A stretch of DNA of 64,000 nt from Streblospio benedicti (taxonomy: Eukaryota; Annelida; Polychaeta; Spionida; Spionidae). Both the position numbers and the translations under genes were made by a program. Of this stretch, positions 43,811-55,019 are shown piece by piece. The stretch spans positions 7,862,219-7,926,218 of the forward strand of contig CM032661.1 in the NCBI GenBank assembly GCA_019095985.1, read 5' to 3'. Position 1 is the first letter of the stretch. The number at the start of each line of letters is the position of its first letter. The notes under the pieces were generated by a model, which saw only the letters and a program-made list of their open reading frames with translations, was not told where the DNA came from and did not search any database.

Positions 43811-45032
43811 TCCATAAAAAGGAAATGGTAAAAAATAATAAAAAATTATCTCATGTTAAATTAATAAAATAGTATCAGCTTTTTGTATTTGTTTCTGGGA
43901 AGTCTCAATAACGGAAATCTGCAAACATCATGGCATAATATCAACAAAGGCCAGTCTCACCACATGGCTATATCATGTAATACAAAAAGTGGTCATGGGT
44001 GGTCAAGCGGTCACTGTCCGTCAGGTGGCTGTCTGTGGTCATACAAAAAGGCAGATCTGAAAGAAAACAACACCACTGTCTTTTAATTCTATAGCAAATT
44101 CATTTCAACAACCACTGTAATTAGACATAGATAATTATTCCTTTCTAATTATTATTGTTGTTGAAATGAGTTTTCTATGAAATTATGTGATGCATAAATC
44201 ATACACTACAAAAGAAGTGCTTTAATAAACAATTTCATTGCTTTTTATTTTCATTATAGTGCTTGTGTTTTTGTCTCACATTTCTACGTGTGTAGGCCTA
44301 TACAAAACTCAAGAAATCCATTCCCCCCCCCCCCCCATCCCCCCCCCCCCAATGTCCAACGCAGTTTCCCCCAGAAAAGCGGATTCTGTAGATGACATTT
44401 AGCGTAAATTGGACCGGTCGCACCGAGCATAACACTGTTACCCGGAAACAGCCTCCAAAGGCCAGACTCATGATCGACTCATGTGTTATGTCAAATTGGG
44501 AGGAATGTATTCCGATTAAAGTATTCGTTAATATTATACACAACGAACTAATTAATTCAAGAAGCCGGAAGTATGAGCTATAGGTCAGCGTCTGACGCTA
44601 TCTAGAGAACGCTTGTGTATTGTGACAGGATGTGATTTAATAAAGTTTACAAATTAAATTGTTGTTATATTTCATTAAGAACACCACACGTGGCTTCTGT
44701 CGTGTTATACTCTCCACCACTCGGCGAGTGTTTGATGTCATGTGGCGAGAAACTCCCATATATGTTATTATGCAAATGTGTTGATCCGTTCATGCTGGTA
44801 AACAGCAGAGCGTGTGTTATGACCAGCGTGCGGGGTGTAGATGGTAGGTGAACCCGGGAAAACAGCCTGGTTATTGTACAGTGGGCGGGGCGGACAGGAG
44901 TCTGTGCTGGGGACGCATGTCATGCGCCTAGAAGTGATAAAAAAAAGTGTGAAAGACTGTGAAGTTTGGCACGAATTGGACCAGCCTTATTAAACCAGTA
45001 CATATCTATTGCATACATGTGCATATGGTCTG

Positions 45033-45052
45033 GTTGATCGAGACTACGCTGC
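45033..45052. mobile_element. TAGTCTCG-family fragment, copy F
   Basis: GGTCTGGTTGATCGAGACTA is a family terminus. A left partner is not evident; the flank continues into CTGCACGCTGCACG-type sequence. Confidence 0.5.
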
Positions 45053-45159
45053 ACGCTGCACGTCCGTTGTTGATGAGCCGCTGTACGCTGTACGTTCGAC
45101 ACGTTTGTGGTGCTGAGGGCGGAACGTCTAACGTGAAACACAGCCTGCTCCAACCCGAC

Positions 45160-45253
45160 TATCAGCAATTCTCGGATGTTTCCGCTACTCTCACAACAGA
45201 CTGTCTGTTGCCCCCCCCCCCCCCCCCCCGAAACATTCCGAGTAGGTCCGAGG
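45160..45253. repeat. Dispersed GAAACATTCCGAGTAG repeat, copy 2
   Basis: Shares wording with 16240-16346 and is interrupted by a run of about 20 Cs near 45212-45231. Confidence 0.55.
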
Positions 45254-45894
45254 AGAAAGAGGCCCTGCGAGGTTCTGATACACAGGAAGCTCCTCTCCTG
45301 ATTTGCTGACGGGCAGACGGTTACCGGTTAGTGGGAAACGGTGATATCGTGTATGTGACTCTTATGTAAGGAATAGCTTAAGGACATTTCTGGAAGTCAG
45401 AACAGGTATGTGTTACCACGGTTACCTACTCTGTATCTTAACACGTCCTCGAGTATGGCACGTCGATGCTTCAAAGGATTATTGACTGGACACAATTTCT
45501 GGTATACTTATAATTAGAGTTAGTATTTTTTATATAAAGCATCTAAATCAGAATAGACGGAACATTGTACGATAGGAACTAAAGTGTGTGAAACTTCTTA
45601 TCCTATCTCTATGGAGATTTCACAGAGATATTATTCATGTGTACTGACAACATTTCCTCTCAGTGAATTTCCGTCATTTGCAGATATTTTCTTCAATTGG
45701 TTCTCATAATTGCAAAAATCTGAATTCACTAACACGTGTCAACGCTTACTAGGTTGTGTTAATTCGCGTCCAAGCACCAGTGTATGTGTCATCAGTGAAG
45801 ACTTAGTTTTTTTTTTTTTTTTATGTCAACACGATAAACAGAACAGTCCACTTTACCACTGCGCCCGCTCCCACATTAATCTCATCTGTTGAGA

Positions 45895-45985
45895 TAATCG
45901 CTGGGCCGGCGGCCGGATAATCCGTCATTTAGCGCGATAATCTCCTTACGCCCCGCCCCCTCACCCGCTAATCCCAGCCGGAAAA
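45895..45985. promoter_or_regulatory. GC-rich patch with TAATCC sites
   Basis: TAATCC at 45918-45923 and 45969-45974, plus GATAATCGC and GATAATCTCC, in a CpG-rich stretch (GGGCCGGCGGCCGG). Same style as 5795 and 38905. Confidence 0.35.
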
Positions 45986-46024
45986 ACACAAATCTCATCA
46001 CCACCACTTAGTGAGTACAGCGCA

Positions 46025-46215
46025 ACCTCAGTGTTATACCCCATTCTCAAATCTCAGCAAAAATCCCGGGCCATTCTCACTAATTTTCTAACCATTCCCA
46101 TTTCACAGTTTCACAGTTTCACAATTTCTCACGATTCTCAAAGAAAATGGACCCCCAATTCTCATTTCTCATGAAAAATCAAGGGCCATTCTCACATCTC
46201 AAAATAGGTGTAATT
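46025..46215. mobile_element. TTCTCAA-rich repeat related to 12306
   Basis: CCATTCTCAAATCTCAGCAA, CACAGTTTCACAGTTTCACA and CCCAATTCTCATTTCTCATG resemble the MITE at 12306. TATACCCC at the left end and GTAATTCCGCCTC at the right are only a weak inverted pair. Confidence 0.5.
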
Positions 46216-46221
46216 CCGCCT

Positions 46222-46435
46222 CTACAGTACACCTTCAATATGACCACAGGTACAAAGAGACCGCCTTCATAATAAGACCAAACCTCCATAAAGAGACCAC
46301 CTCTGGACTGACACCATTTGACTGGCTGACAGGCTCTGAAAAACACATACCTTGCTTACAACATCTTGACCATGACCTTCAAGATAAAACCACATCTATA
46401 TAGAGACCATCTCTACAATTGAACCATGTTTAATG
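46222..46435 (+). mobile_element. Pogo-like MITE, diverged copy
   Basis: Starts CTACAGTACACCTTCAATAT and contains CAAAGAGACCGCCTTCATAA, ATAAAGAGACCACCTCTGGA and TATAGAGACCATCTCTACAA. Ends are degraded. Confidence 0.5.
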
Positions 46436-46559
46436 TATCACAGCTCCACAATAACACCACAATGCACTGCTCCATTGGGGCCCCTTGCTGCCGCCGCCCC
46501 TCTCTTACAATCAACAGCTGACATCCCAACTATGGGTGAAATATGAGCGGGTCTCTCCT

Positions 46560-47151
46560 TAGTCTCGATCAACCAGACTCTGTAATGGCGGCGCTCATTT
46601 CATAGTCTGGTTCGGTTTGTAGGGTTTGTTGACATAAAACGTGCAGTTTTACCCGAAAACGGGTAAAGTTTCTGATTGGTTGTCAATAACACGTGACGTG
46701 TGATTGACAGCTTGATATTGACAACAGACTGCCGATTCGATTCTTTCCGTCTTGATAACGTCTTTTGGGTTCCATATCTAGGTGTTATAAATGATCCCAT
46801 GACATTTTGATTACAATCTACTTTATTAGACACACTGTATATACACTTACCATACATGTACATACTAAAATGCCCAAAATTTAGACCACCAAAAAATTTC
46901 TGGATTGTTTACACAAATGTTAATGGATGCATGCTTACGATAATATGTAGGACTAGCGTAAAACGTGCAACGTTCAACGTAGGACACAGTGCGTTCAACG
47001 TGTTCCTTAAAACGTCAACCCTCCAAACAGTAACGTGCGCCGCACTTCTCTGAACGTCTTACATGAACTGGCCGCCATCTCGGATTACAAACCAAACCTA
47101 TCAACTGAACCAGACTCTATATGCAATACAGAGTCTGGTTGAACGAGGCTA
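46560..47151. mobile_element. TAGTCTCG-family TIR element, long copy B
   Basis: A 592-bp element with ends TAGTCTCGATCAACCAGAC and GTCTGGTTGAACGAGGCTA. It has nested inner inverted words (TAGTCTGGTTCGGTTTGT; ACAAACCAAACC) and an ACGT-rich interior with no recognisable transposase. It is flanked directly by a 37-bp direct repeat, ATCCCAACTATGGGTGAAAT and following (46523-46559 and 47154-47190, one mismatch), far longer than the 9-bp duplications of copies A and D. Confidence 0.8.
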
Positions 47152-47433
47152 AAATCCCAACTATGGGTGAAATATGAGCGGGTCTCCCCTGTAAGAAAAC
47201 AATCACGCCACCGTCCCTCGGGGCACGTCGCCGCGCGTTATATCACGTCACGCGTAATGAGAACGTCAATGACGTATGATTACGTCCAAACGGCGAGTTG
47301 GCAGGTGGTTGATTGACCCGCCTGACCCCTGCCTGAACCCTGACCCCGGCATTCAATAGAGATTGCTCTGTGAGTTCACAGATCGGGGGTTGATATAAAG
47401 GTTTGTTAAGTTGTAGAGTGAACTACAGAATTA

Positions 47434-47577
47434 AATGTAAATGTAAATGTCGAAGTTTATAGTCTACTATTTAGGGGCTGCACTGCTCAGTCGACTCGTT
47501 TACACCAATGACCTGATGTAAATTAGTCGACTGAGCCTCTTGATAGTAGACTATAAACCGTCATTTACATTTACATT
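47434..47577. repeat. Palindrome built of two SINE tails
   Basis: AAATGTAAATGTAAATGTCG, GTTTATAGTCTACTAT and GCTCAGTCGACT on the left are mirrored on the right by AGTCGACTGAGCC, ATAGTAGACTATAAAC and CATTTACATTTACATTT. The loop includes TTTACACCAATGACCTGATG, which is SINE body wording. It looks like two SINE 3' ends joined head to head beside the SINE at 47578. Confidence 0.7.
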
Positions 47578-47826
47578 TAAACCAGGTCTTTGTCACAACG
47601 TTTAACCTTTCTCAACTCCCTGGGGAGCGTACAACACTGGCTGCATACAGCATTTGCTGCTGTAGTGCAAAGTGCTAATTACTCCCCTACCTGTACCTAT
47701 TTAACGTGTATGTGCCATGGGGCAGTGTGCAACCTGTTACAACCCACCACCAGATCCGACCACGAATCGAACCCACGACCTTCTTGTCACGAGTCCAACT
47801 CCCTAACCACTTGGCCACGGAAGCAC
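47578..47826 (-). mobile_element. tRNA-derived SINE, complete head
   Basis: Minus strand from about 47826: GTGGCCAAGTGGTTAGGGAG (A box), TTGGACTCGTGACAAGAAGG, TCGTGGGTTCGATTCG (B box, complement of 47764-47773), ACACGTTAAATAGGTACAGG, GCTCCCCAGGGAG and GACAAAGACCTGGTTTAAAT, then an ATTTAC-type tail. Confidence 0.8.
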
Positions 47827-47839
47827 ACTGGCTAACTCA

Positions 47840-48655
47840 GATTTTCCTATATATGGTCAGAGTCCCGAATATCGAGCTGAATCAGTCCTGTTATTTGGAA
47901 GTTTGTCTTTGTGCAGAAACATGGTTTCCTTTTCCATGCGCGTGGCAATAAAGCTGTGACGAGATGGGCGGTGACCAGCAGGTAATGACCTCTCGGCCGC
48001 AATCAGGGCTCGCTGTGATCAGAGAGGGCGGCATGCAGCCAAACACACACCGGGTCCTAATCAACACGACACAGCTATTGCATAAATCACCGCCATGGAT
48101 CTAATCAGCACAACAGAAGCTATTGCATAAGGAAAATAAATCAGATATTTGACGCCAAACGCTGTCGCTTCTACGCCGGGTCAGCTTCAATCCAGAAATG
48201 GGTGGCGTCTATGGAGTATCGCGTTGACAACGGAAAATTGAAACAACATATTTTTCATACGCCTTTACTGCCACGCCAAACGCTGTCGCTTCTGACTTAC
48301 ATGTGGTGACAGAACGCTAGACGTTAAAAGCACGCATTGAAGACGAAATAGGTGACGCATTGGTGGAGAGTTCGTTGACCTGCGGACGTCGTATCTCCCA
48401 CACGTCCCGCGTTGTACGCACAAACGTAATCACGTCGCACGTGAAGCCGCCGTCGTCGTCACGTTGTCCGCATGACGTCAGCAGGTCTGTCGGCTCGGTG
48501 CGGTCGGGCGGGCCTGTGACAAATCAGGCGGTAGCGGGGGCGACGGGGCGGAGAGGGTCATTAGTGAGGGATCAGGGTGTCAGGGAGGGACGTGTCGCCG
48601 GGGGGGGGGGGGGGGGTACAATAGCCCATACAGCTGGCATGGAGGATTCATTGCT
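47840..48655. other. No gene seen; CpG-rich patch at 48360-48600
   Basis: ACGT words are frequent (48290-48480), then a GC-rich stretch with GGCGGTAGCGGGGGCGACGG ends in a run of about 18 Gs near 48600-48616. CCAAACGCTGTCGCTTCT occurs twice (about 48158 and 48275). Open frames here follow from base composition. Confidence 0.35.
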
Positions 48656-48659
48656 GCGT

Positions 48660-50230
48660 TTCTCAGGAGATATTGACAACATAATTTGATATGGGGGCGA
48701 TTGCAGCAATACTAAACCTTGATATCTGCCGTCTGAACATTGCACATTTGCAATTGGCGTAGCTTAAAAGGTGGCTCTGTGATGTGTTACATGGCAGACA
48801 CAGACTAAGATAGACACAGATACGGATACATACATGTAAATGAAAAAAAGAGATTTTGACCAACATATGCCATGAGAATACACATGACATCATGCTGCTA
48901 TAGCCGGTGAAACTTGGGGACACTCATGGAAATGTCGTAGTTAATCAAAGGCTCAATCAGCCCAATAACACATGACCGGCCACGATAACTCTCATGCTGG
49001 TCGCTGCATAAATCAGACTCCAGCTCAAGGCGGCTTGTTTACATGCAAATCACTACCAATGTAGATACAGGGGTATTTCTCGTGGTTTCTCACAGGTATT
49101 TCTCATACTTTCCTCCAAGTATTTGTTCTCACTTCCCACAATCGCTCAACATTATAGACCTGTAACCTACATTAGTGATCTTTATGTCTGAATACAGTGA
49201 CTGTTGCATTGTCGTTTTTCACAGTTTGATCACTCACACTGCTGCACTTACCAGTCCACGTTCACTATATTATATTATATGTGCGTATATCGCCGTGAGA
49301 GAAGATGATGCCCGGACCTGGAGTCCTTGCGCCTCGGGTAGCAGAGGCCATCATGGTGACCTCGGAAGCTGCAGCACGCGACCTGCTGTGTAACGTGCCT
49401 AGTCTCTGTCAGACTGCAAACACGTGAAGGGATCGGGTATCCAGGGCGGCACGATACAATACAGCCGCCATTTAGAGCCTTGCTGAACTACATAGCAACT
49501 GTTGTTAACATGTATCTTCAGTGGTTTTCAACATTTACATTATAGATGCCAGTATGGCAAGAAATGGTTGCTTTGCAACGGTCGTCATCACTTGCTGAAC
49601 TACATTTAGGGCCATCCGATTTTGCATGTCAGAGACGACCGGGGATAAATTGACCACTATAAAATGCCTGCTTTTTGTAGTCCCTATTCTTCATATTAAA
49701 ACAGTGGGAATCTCCAAAAAGAGACCACATCTGTATTGAGCATTCTATTGTGTTATTTTCATATAAACAAAATGAACTAAGAATATTGTTTACATTTAAA
49801 AGTACATTTCTCTGTATTTAACCGCTGAATCGTTTTCCACGGCTGCCGACGTACGCCTCTCGTTGTCCATAGCGACCCTGAACTGATTCCCATTCACAAC
49901 TGCCACGAAACCTCGCGTTCAAAGTGCATTTCCAAATGCCAGACGCCAGTCGCCATGGGTTATTCAGCACCGTGTGGGTAATAGGCCTCGTTTTGTGTGG
50001 TCACGTGATTTAGAGAGGTGTGTCTGAGAACTGCGTCTGTCCTGGTTCTGTGCGTGACAATATAACAGCCTTCATTAACCAGACTGCATACACTCCTTGT
50101 ACACAATCTCTACATATACTACTTGACTGGTGAATATGTTCACTGTTTTGGCCCCATCCCCGCATTTGATTTGTATGACATTTATACGACTAGTGTGAAA
50201 AGATGAACATTTGGGAAGTGACATGCTTGT
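48660..50230. other. No gene seen
   Basis: Mixed DNA. A short MITE-like phrase, CTCCAAAAAGAGACCACATC, lies near 49711. No exon was supported. Confidence 0.35.
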
Positions 50231-50397
50231 TCATCAACAGTCACTAAACAACAATAAACAACACGACACGACCTCGCAGCTGACCTCTTGAACCCAGAAC
50301 CAGGCTATGTGCAGCGTGACCACGAAAAAGCCGGCGCTGTTGTGAGTCTCCACTTTATATGAATTATGCCCTGCTCGATGTATTAATGTGTACTTAC

Positions 50398-50509
50398 TTA
50401 TGTCCGATATTGATGTAAAAACTTCTTCCTCTACATGTCTGGATAACGCCTCCCACAGGGATCTGCGCAAACAGCACGTGCCACAGAGCGGGTTTGTTCT
50501 GGTGCTCAT
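50398..50509 (-). CDS. Possible coding exon, unknown protein
   Basis: On the minus strand an AG (CAACAAATAG) precedes ATGAGCACC at 50509. A 112-nt stretch runs to GACATAA followed by GTAAGTAC, a strong donor. Two frames stay open throughout. One begins MSTRTNPLCGTCCLRRSLWE and continues acidic (HVEEEVFTSISDI); the other reads EHQNKPALWHVLFAQIPVGG. Both look protein-like and neither is recognisable. The acceptor has a weak pyrimidine tract, so only the donor is persuasive. Confidence 0.2.
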
Positions 50510-50759
50510 CTATTTGTTGCCAGGACACAGTGTCAGTGTACGCTCACATCTCCATACAAATTAGTGTTTCGGGATTATCATTCAATTCATTGTTGCAGAC
50601 GTTATTATTCCTAGTCAATCAGAAAACGAGGATGATTTAGCTTCACGCACGACGGATTTAGAGTGAGCAAACGAATTAATGAGATTGCTTACGACGTGTT
50701 GCAGTTGTTCCAATTGAAAGAGACACACTAACCCGTGTTTGAATATCTAAGCACCGAGC

Positions 50760-50812
50760 GTGATTATGTGGTGTATAAAAGACACATCCCAGTGCCAATC
50801 CCAGCCAGTGTT
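50760..50812 (+). promoter_or_regulatory. TATA box candidate
   Basis: GTGTATAAAAGAC has its TATAAAAG at 50774, a textbook consensus, with CAGCCAGTGTT about 30-33 bp downstream as a plausible initiator. It lies 140 bp upstream of the small ORF at 50914. Confidence 0.35.
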
Positions 50813-50913
50813 TTGTTTGATGATATCATTTTTTACTGGTGGAAGTAGTAAACAGTCTGAGCTTTTCTGTCTTCTACTTTAGTCTGGAATCACAATTCCT
50901 TATTTGCCATAAC

Positions 50914-51087
50914 ATGGCCGAATGCTTTGAACCCACACTACTCACACATAGATACCTTTTTTTTAACCCTCTCTCGCCCAGCAGTAGCTTTCAAGTCGCC
51001 AGCATGATGTCCTCATCCATCAGTTCACTGACCTCGCCGGAACCACAACGTCCTCCGCTAAATGGACGGTGTGTGTTTTCTCTGTAA
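50914..51087 (+). CDS. Candidate 57-residue microprotein ORF
   Basis: ATG in a good context (AACATGG) opens a frame of 57 codons to TAA at 51085-51087. It starts MAECFEPTLLTHRYLFFN and ends in a Ser/Pro-rich part (SSSISSLTSPEPQRPPLNGR). A TATA box lies 140 bp upstream and AATAAA follows at 51201 and 51294. Alternatively it is an exon: a strong acceptor-like tract (CTTTTTTTTAACCCTCTCTC then GCCCAG, ending near 50982) opens onto the Met-Met-Ser segment, with a weak GTGTGT donor near 51071. No family was recognised. Confidence 0.27.
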   Translation: MAECFEPTLLTHRYLFFNPLSPSSSFQVASMMSSSISSLTSPEPQRPPLNGRCVFSL

Positions 51088-51099
51088 TTACGTCTGACG

Positions 51100-51925
51100 T
51101 TACGGTGACGTACGCCGCACGTCGCGCGTTCAATGCCGGGACACAGCTCGTCAAGTGTTGGTATACGGCCATCTCCTTTAACCCTGAACATCAAGGGCTC
51201 AATAAATCTCTCAAAACTTGCTCGTTTCACGACCTAATATCATATGGAGTGTCTGCACGCGTTTTAACACGATCTCCAATAACTTTATAATTGAATAAAA
51301 CGCCCCCAAATATAGGCGCCGCGTGTGGCTACTTTGATTCAGCAGTTATGATATAATGGTGAATGCATGCACAATTTTGATGCAATAAAGCACAATAGCT
51401 GGCTCTGATTGGACTCACAATGTTCTCTTTCATCAGGCACGGGGGTGCATTGTGTCATTCTTCACTTTCATATGAGTCGACAACCCAAATATTTCTTGGC
51501 GACACCACTCTCGAAAGGTCCGTGGTGATTTCGGGGTAAGGCTCCCTATTTTAGACTAACACGACTCTAGATGTCGAAAGATCGTGTTCAAGCATCATTT
51601 ACTGTATTCCATGTTTGGAAAGTACATATCTTATAGGATTGTATTAAGGATTATAAAGTCGAAATGAGATTTTTGTTAGCTTGGAAATTGATTGAATTGT
51701 TGGCACAGACTTATTGTGGCCAAAATGGCAGACGACGAGTGACTTAGTGGACATGTGAACTTCACTGTTCTGATAAATACACGCCTCAAATAGATACATA
51801 TACGCGATCTTCCCATTTTTATCACCGTGACACCCACTGATGTTTTATTGTATACGAAGTAGCAGTAAATGTGATTGCAACGGGCCACCAGAATTCACAG
51901 TGGACTTTTGTGTCTCATTTGTAAA
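51100..51925. other. No gene seen
   Basis: Two AATAAA words (51201, 51294) could serve the preceding ORF. The remainder is ordinary mixed DNA. Confidence 0.35.
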
Positions 51926-51927
51926 TA

Positions 51928-51990
51928 CAGCCTCGTTCAGCCAGACTCTGTATTGCACTAACAGTAGCAGGATGTGATTGATCGAGACTA
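51928..51990. mobile_element. TAGTCTCG-family TIR element, copy D
   Basis: A 63-bp near-palindrome from GCCTCGTTCAGCCAGACTCT to TGATTGATCGAGACTA. It is flanked by TTGTAAATA (51919-51927) and TTGTAAACA (51991-51999), a 9-bp duplication with one mismatch, the same length as at copy A. Confidence 0.7.
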
Positions 51991-52299
51991 TTGTAAACAT
52001 TGAAAAAAAACCGAGTGCGCAGCTTTTTAGCGCAAGTGACGAATGGTGACGTCACCCGTTCACTACGTCACACGTAACAGCGAACGTGGCGCGTAAAAAG
52101 CGGCCAATGAACAGCTATAACTGTAAGTGCGTTCCTATCAGGAGGCAAAGTGCCAATTTGGCTGGTAAATTGTCAGAAGCCGTCGAGGCGGCTTTAAGTG
52201 GGCAGCCGACTTATACATTATTCTGTTAGGCGAGCGCGCGCATCTGTCACTCAATTCCAGGAAACGGCGCCATTTTGTAAGTGCTCTACAGCATTAAAC

Positions 52300-52478
52300 T
52301 ACAGGACGACCTCGTTATTAAGGGACCGACTTCAAGTGGTCTTTGCCAGAGAGGTGGTCTCTTTATGGAGGTTTGCGTGATCTTCTTATGGATGGTTTGG
52401 AACCGTGATAAATGCTCTAAATGTAACGGTAGCCTCTTTGAACAAGTGGTCTTATTTGTGGGTTGTACTTTAGTAGTA
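52300..52478 (+). mobile_element. Pogo-like MITE, diverged full-length copy
   Basis: Starts TACAGGACGACCTCGTTATT, contains AGAGAGGTGGTCTCTTTATG, TGGTTTGGAACCGTGA and AGTGGTCTTATTTGTGGG, and ends near GGTTGTACTTTAGTA. Length (~180 bp) and order match the copy at 31576. Confidence 0.65.
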
Positions 52479-53448
52479 GAAATGTGGGTGTTTTATGGAG
52501 ACCCCGCCCCCTGGTTGTTTTAGAATTTATTTTGTTGTTTATTGCTAATTTCCAAATTGCCTGCTGATGGATTTGCAACAAGTCGACCTGAAATCGCACT
52601 CTCAAAGATTCGAGTTTCAATATGTCAACGTTTCACTCTTTTTCTCTAATTCTGAACTTGTATAATGTGGAAAGTCGTGTAAAAGGTGAACGTTGCGGTG
52701 TCAACTGGAATGTTAAGTGATCGTATCGTTTGTGTTCTTTATTACTCAGATTAAGTGTCAACTTCCTTAGTTGCAACTTCTTAAGCTTAGCCTCAATACT
52801 CACAAAATTTCAACTGTGACACAAGCAGTGTTTTGTTAGCTGGTTATCAGCACCCCTACTCATCTATTGCGTGTGTATCACCAGCATACAATTCATACAC
52901 ATGTAATACATTTGAGGCCATGTGAAAGATAGGCAACCCTACAAACCCACCTACCACAGCAGACATCAAGGGCATAATGGTTGTTCTCTCCAGAAAAGGC
53001 AGTAGCATTAGCCAAAGAAAATAACTGAACTCCACTGGTTTACATTTGTTTGGAACCCCCCAGCCCCGAGTGTGATCATGCCCCTCTGCCCCCCCCCCCC
53101 CAAAGCTGCTGTCTCCTCACGGACACATCTCATCCATCACCACATAAGCGCCTATTCTGTCTGCCACTGGGCGGGGGTTAAACCTTGGTCCACTGGATTG
53201 TTCCCAGTTCACTGTGCTGCCATTGATCAATGTCACAAGCAAAATAAAAAAAAAGTCACCAGCTGAAAATGAACATTTGCATTCAGTCCTTTAAAGTTAG
53301 TATAACTGGGGACTCTCCAGTTCAATAGTTGGTCATGTTAAAAGTTGTCTATTGGTTTACATAGTGGTTAAGTGGTCTAAGTACATTGATGTGACAACCT
53401 AACCTTTGGTTGGGTGCCTAGGTCTGTCTTCAAACTCCATTGTTTCAG

Positions 53449-53497
53449 ATAACAAGTGCTCTACAGCAGGCTCAGTACATCACGAGGTTGAAGGGAG
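53449..53497 (+). other. Weak candidate 49-nt exon
   Basis: A good acceptor tract (CTTCAAACTCCATTGTTTCAG) precedes an open frame reading ITSALQQAQYITRLKGG. The downstream donor GGGAG|GTGATT is weak. The peptide looks natural, but support is thin. Confidence 0.13.
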
Positions 53498-53919
53498 GTG
53501 ATTGCAGATTCCCAGACTGTTGGCTATTGACAAGTAAATGTGTGCACTTTATCCTGACGACTGATGCTGTGTTATTTGGAGTTCATTATGTGTATCACAG
53601 TGTTGTTTCCAGTCAATGGGTCTTGCATGGGAGAGGACACTTGACGTACGTGTCTGTTTGCTGTCCTCTAGTTGTTCTGCACAGTAGAGTCTATTCTGGC
53701 TACACATGAGGCAAAGGGGGCTTGCTTTTTTGTGGGGGCGGGGGTATTTTTGGTTCAAACCTTGAATAAAACTGAGCTTTACTGTATGTGTTCTAAGCTT
53801 ATTTTCTGTCAGAAATAACAGTAGACGTTATGAAAAGGGGGCTACATTCCAAGATGTTTTTGTGGTAGCACGCCCTCCTCCTCCTACGACTCAATACCAC
53901 TCAAGATCTGACCTCAAGC

Positions 53920-54500
53920 GTTCTACATACAGAGGTTCGTGGTGCTATGTTTATAGAATTTTTTGAGAAATGGTCTCTTTGTCACAGGTGATTTCTCTAG
54001 GAGTTGTTCTTCTTTGGTGGTGTCATGGGCCAATCAAGCCCATGCCATGGGAAGAGAGATATAGGGATATGCGTATTCCACTGGTTTATTGTGTAAAATC
54101 CGCCCAGAATACAACGTGCTCTAGCTTAAATATCAATCCAAACTCTCCCCGGCTATCCCACTCTCGAACTGTGACTAGACTCTTAACAACAGCCTGGCAG
54201 CTAGACTAGTGAGTATGTGGAAGTGTCAAACTGTCCATGTCAGAGGTTCTGCTGTACTGCTGTTTTATACACAACGTTCGCGTGCTCGAGGCCCGTAAGA
54301 GCGGGCTCGGCAATGTCAGCGGATATTGTTTACTTGTGGGGTGAGATTTGATTTTCACATTCAATTATGACCACCTCTGTAAAGAGATCAGCTCTATACC
54401 AAGACCATTCCCCACGGTCTCGTATAATTACAAAGATAAGGGACCCTTCATAAAAAGACCACCTTTCTATTTGAGGCTATTTGAAGTCAGACCCCAGGCT
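53920..54500. mobile_element. Cluster of pogo-like MITE fragments
   Basis: CTACATACAGAGGTTCGTGG (about 53923), GTCAGAGGTTCTGCTGTACT (about 54239), and ATGACCACCTCTGTAAAGAG with AAAAAGACCACCTTTCTATT (54368-54480) are all family wording, probably two or three decayed copies. Confidence 0.5.
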
Positions 54501-54986
54501 GGTCGTTAAAGGTAATGCTCAATTAACAAATATTTGACCATTACAAAAAGGCACTATCATTAAATGATCCATTTTGCATTGTAAGTGTAGGGGAAATAAT
54601 ATCTAAATTTTCCATATTCAAACTATTATATATTGCAAGTGAACATGCGGAGTGATTCTGAAATCAACCAGTTCGGTGTATCGGCGTCCAAAGTCAGGAC
54701 AGACACAATAATAACAACAGTTCCAAGTACACCCACGGCGGTTAATTAATTGACAGACATTGAAAACATGTATTGTTGGCTGTTAGTTCTGAGAAGGTGG
54801 TGGAGTACTCATTATGTCGGCCATCAACAGTTCAGCAGATCTCTGTGTTGTTATGAGTGATATTGCCTACTTGATTGTTGTTCATCAGGTGTAATCACTC
54901 ACACCAATCCCCCGTGTACAATTATATATTGTAGGTTATATTACTCTATTGTCACTCCAGTAACATATTTCCTGTTGTTATTTCAG

Positions 54987-55011
54987 ATGTTCCGTTATCC
55001 ACAGTCGTGTG
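54987..55011 (+). other. Candidate 25-nt microexon starting with ATG
   Basis: TTTCCTGTTGTTATTTCAG, an excellent acceptor, ends at 54986. The 25-nt segment begins ATGTTCCGTTATCC and ends TCGTGTG, and is followed at 55012 by GTAAGTCTG, an excellent donor. TCACTCCAGTAAC upstream could supply a branch point. Read from its ATG it encodes MFRYPQSC plus one base. This is the best-formed splice-site pair seen on the plus strand. Partner exons are unknown. Confidence 0.35.
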
Positions 55012-55019
55012 GTAAGTCT

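Noticed and set aside
48360-48689. A 109-codon open frame in the GC-rich patch
   Set aside because: High G+C makes stop codons rare, the frame runs into a poly-G run, and the peptide shows no domain or conserved motif.
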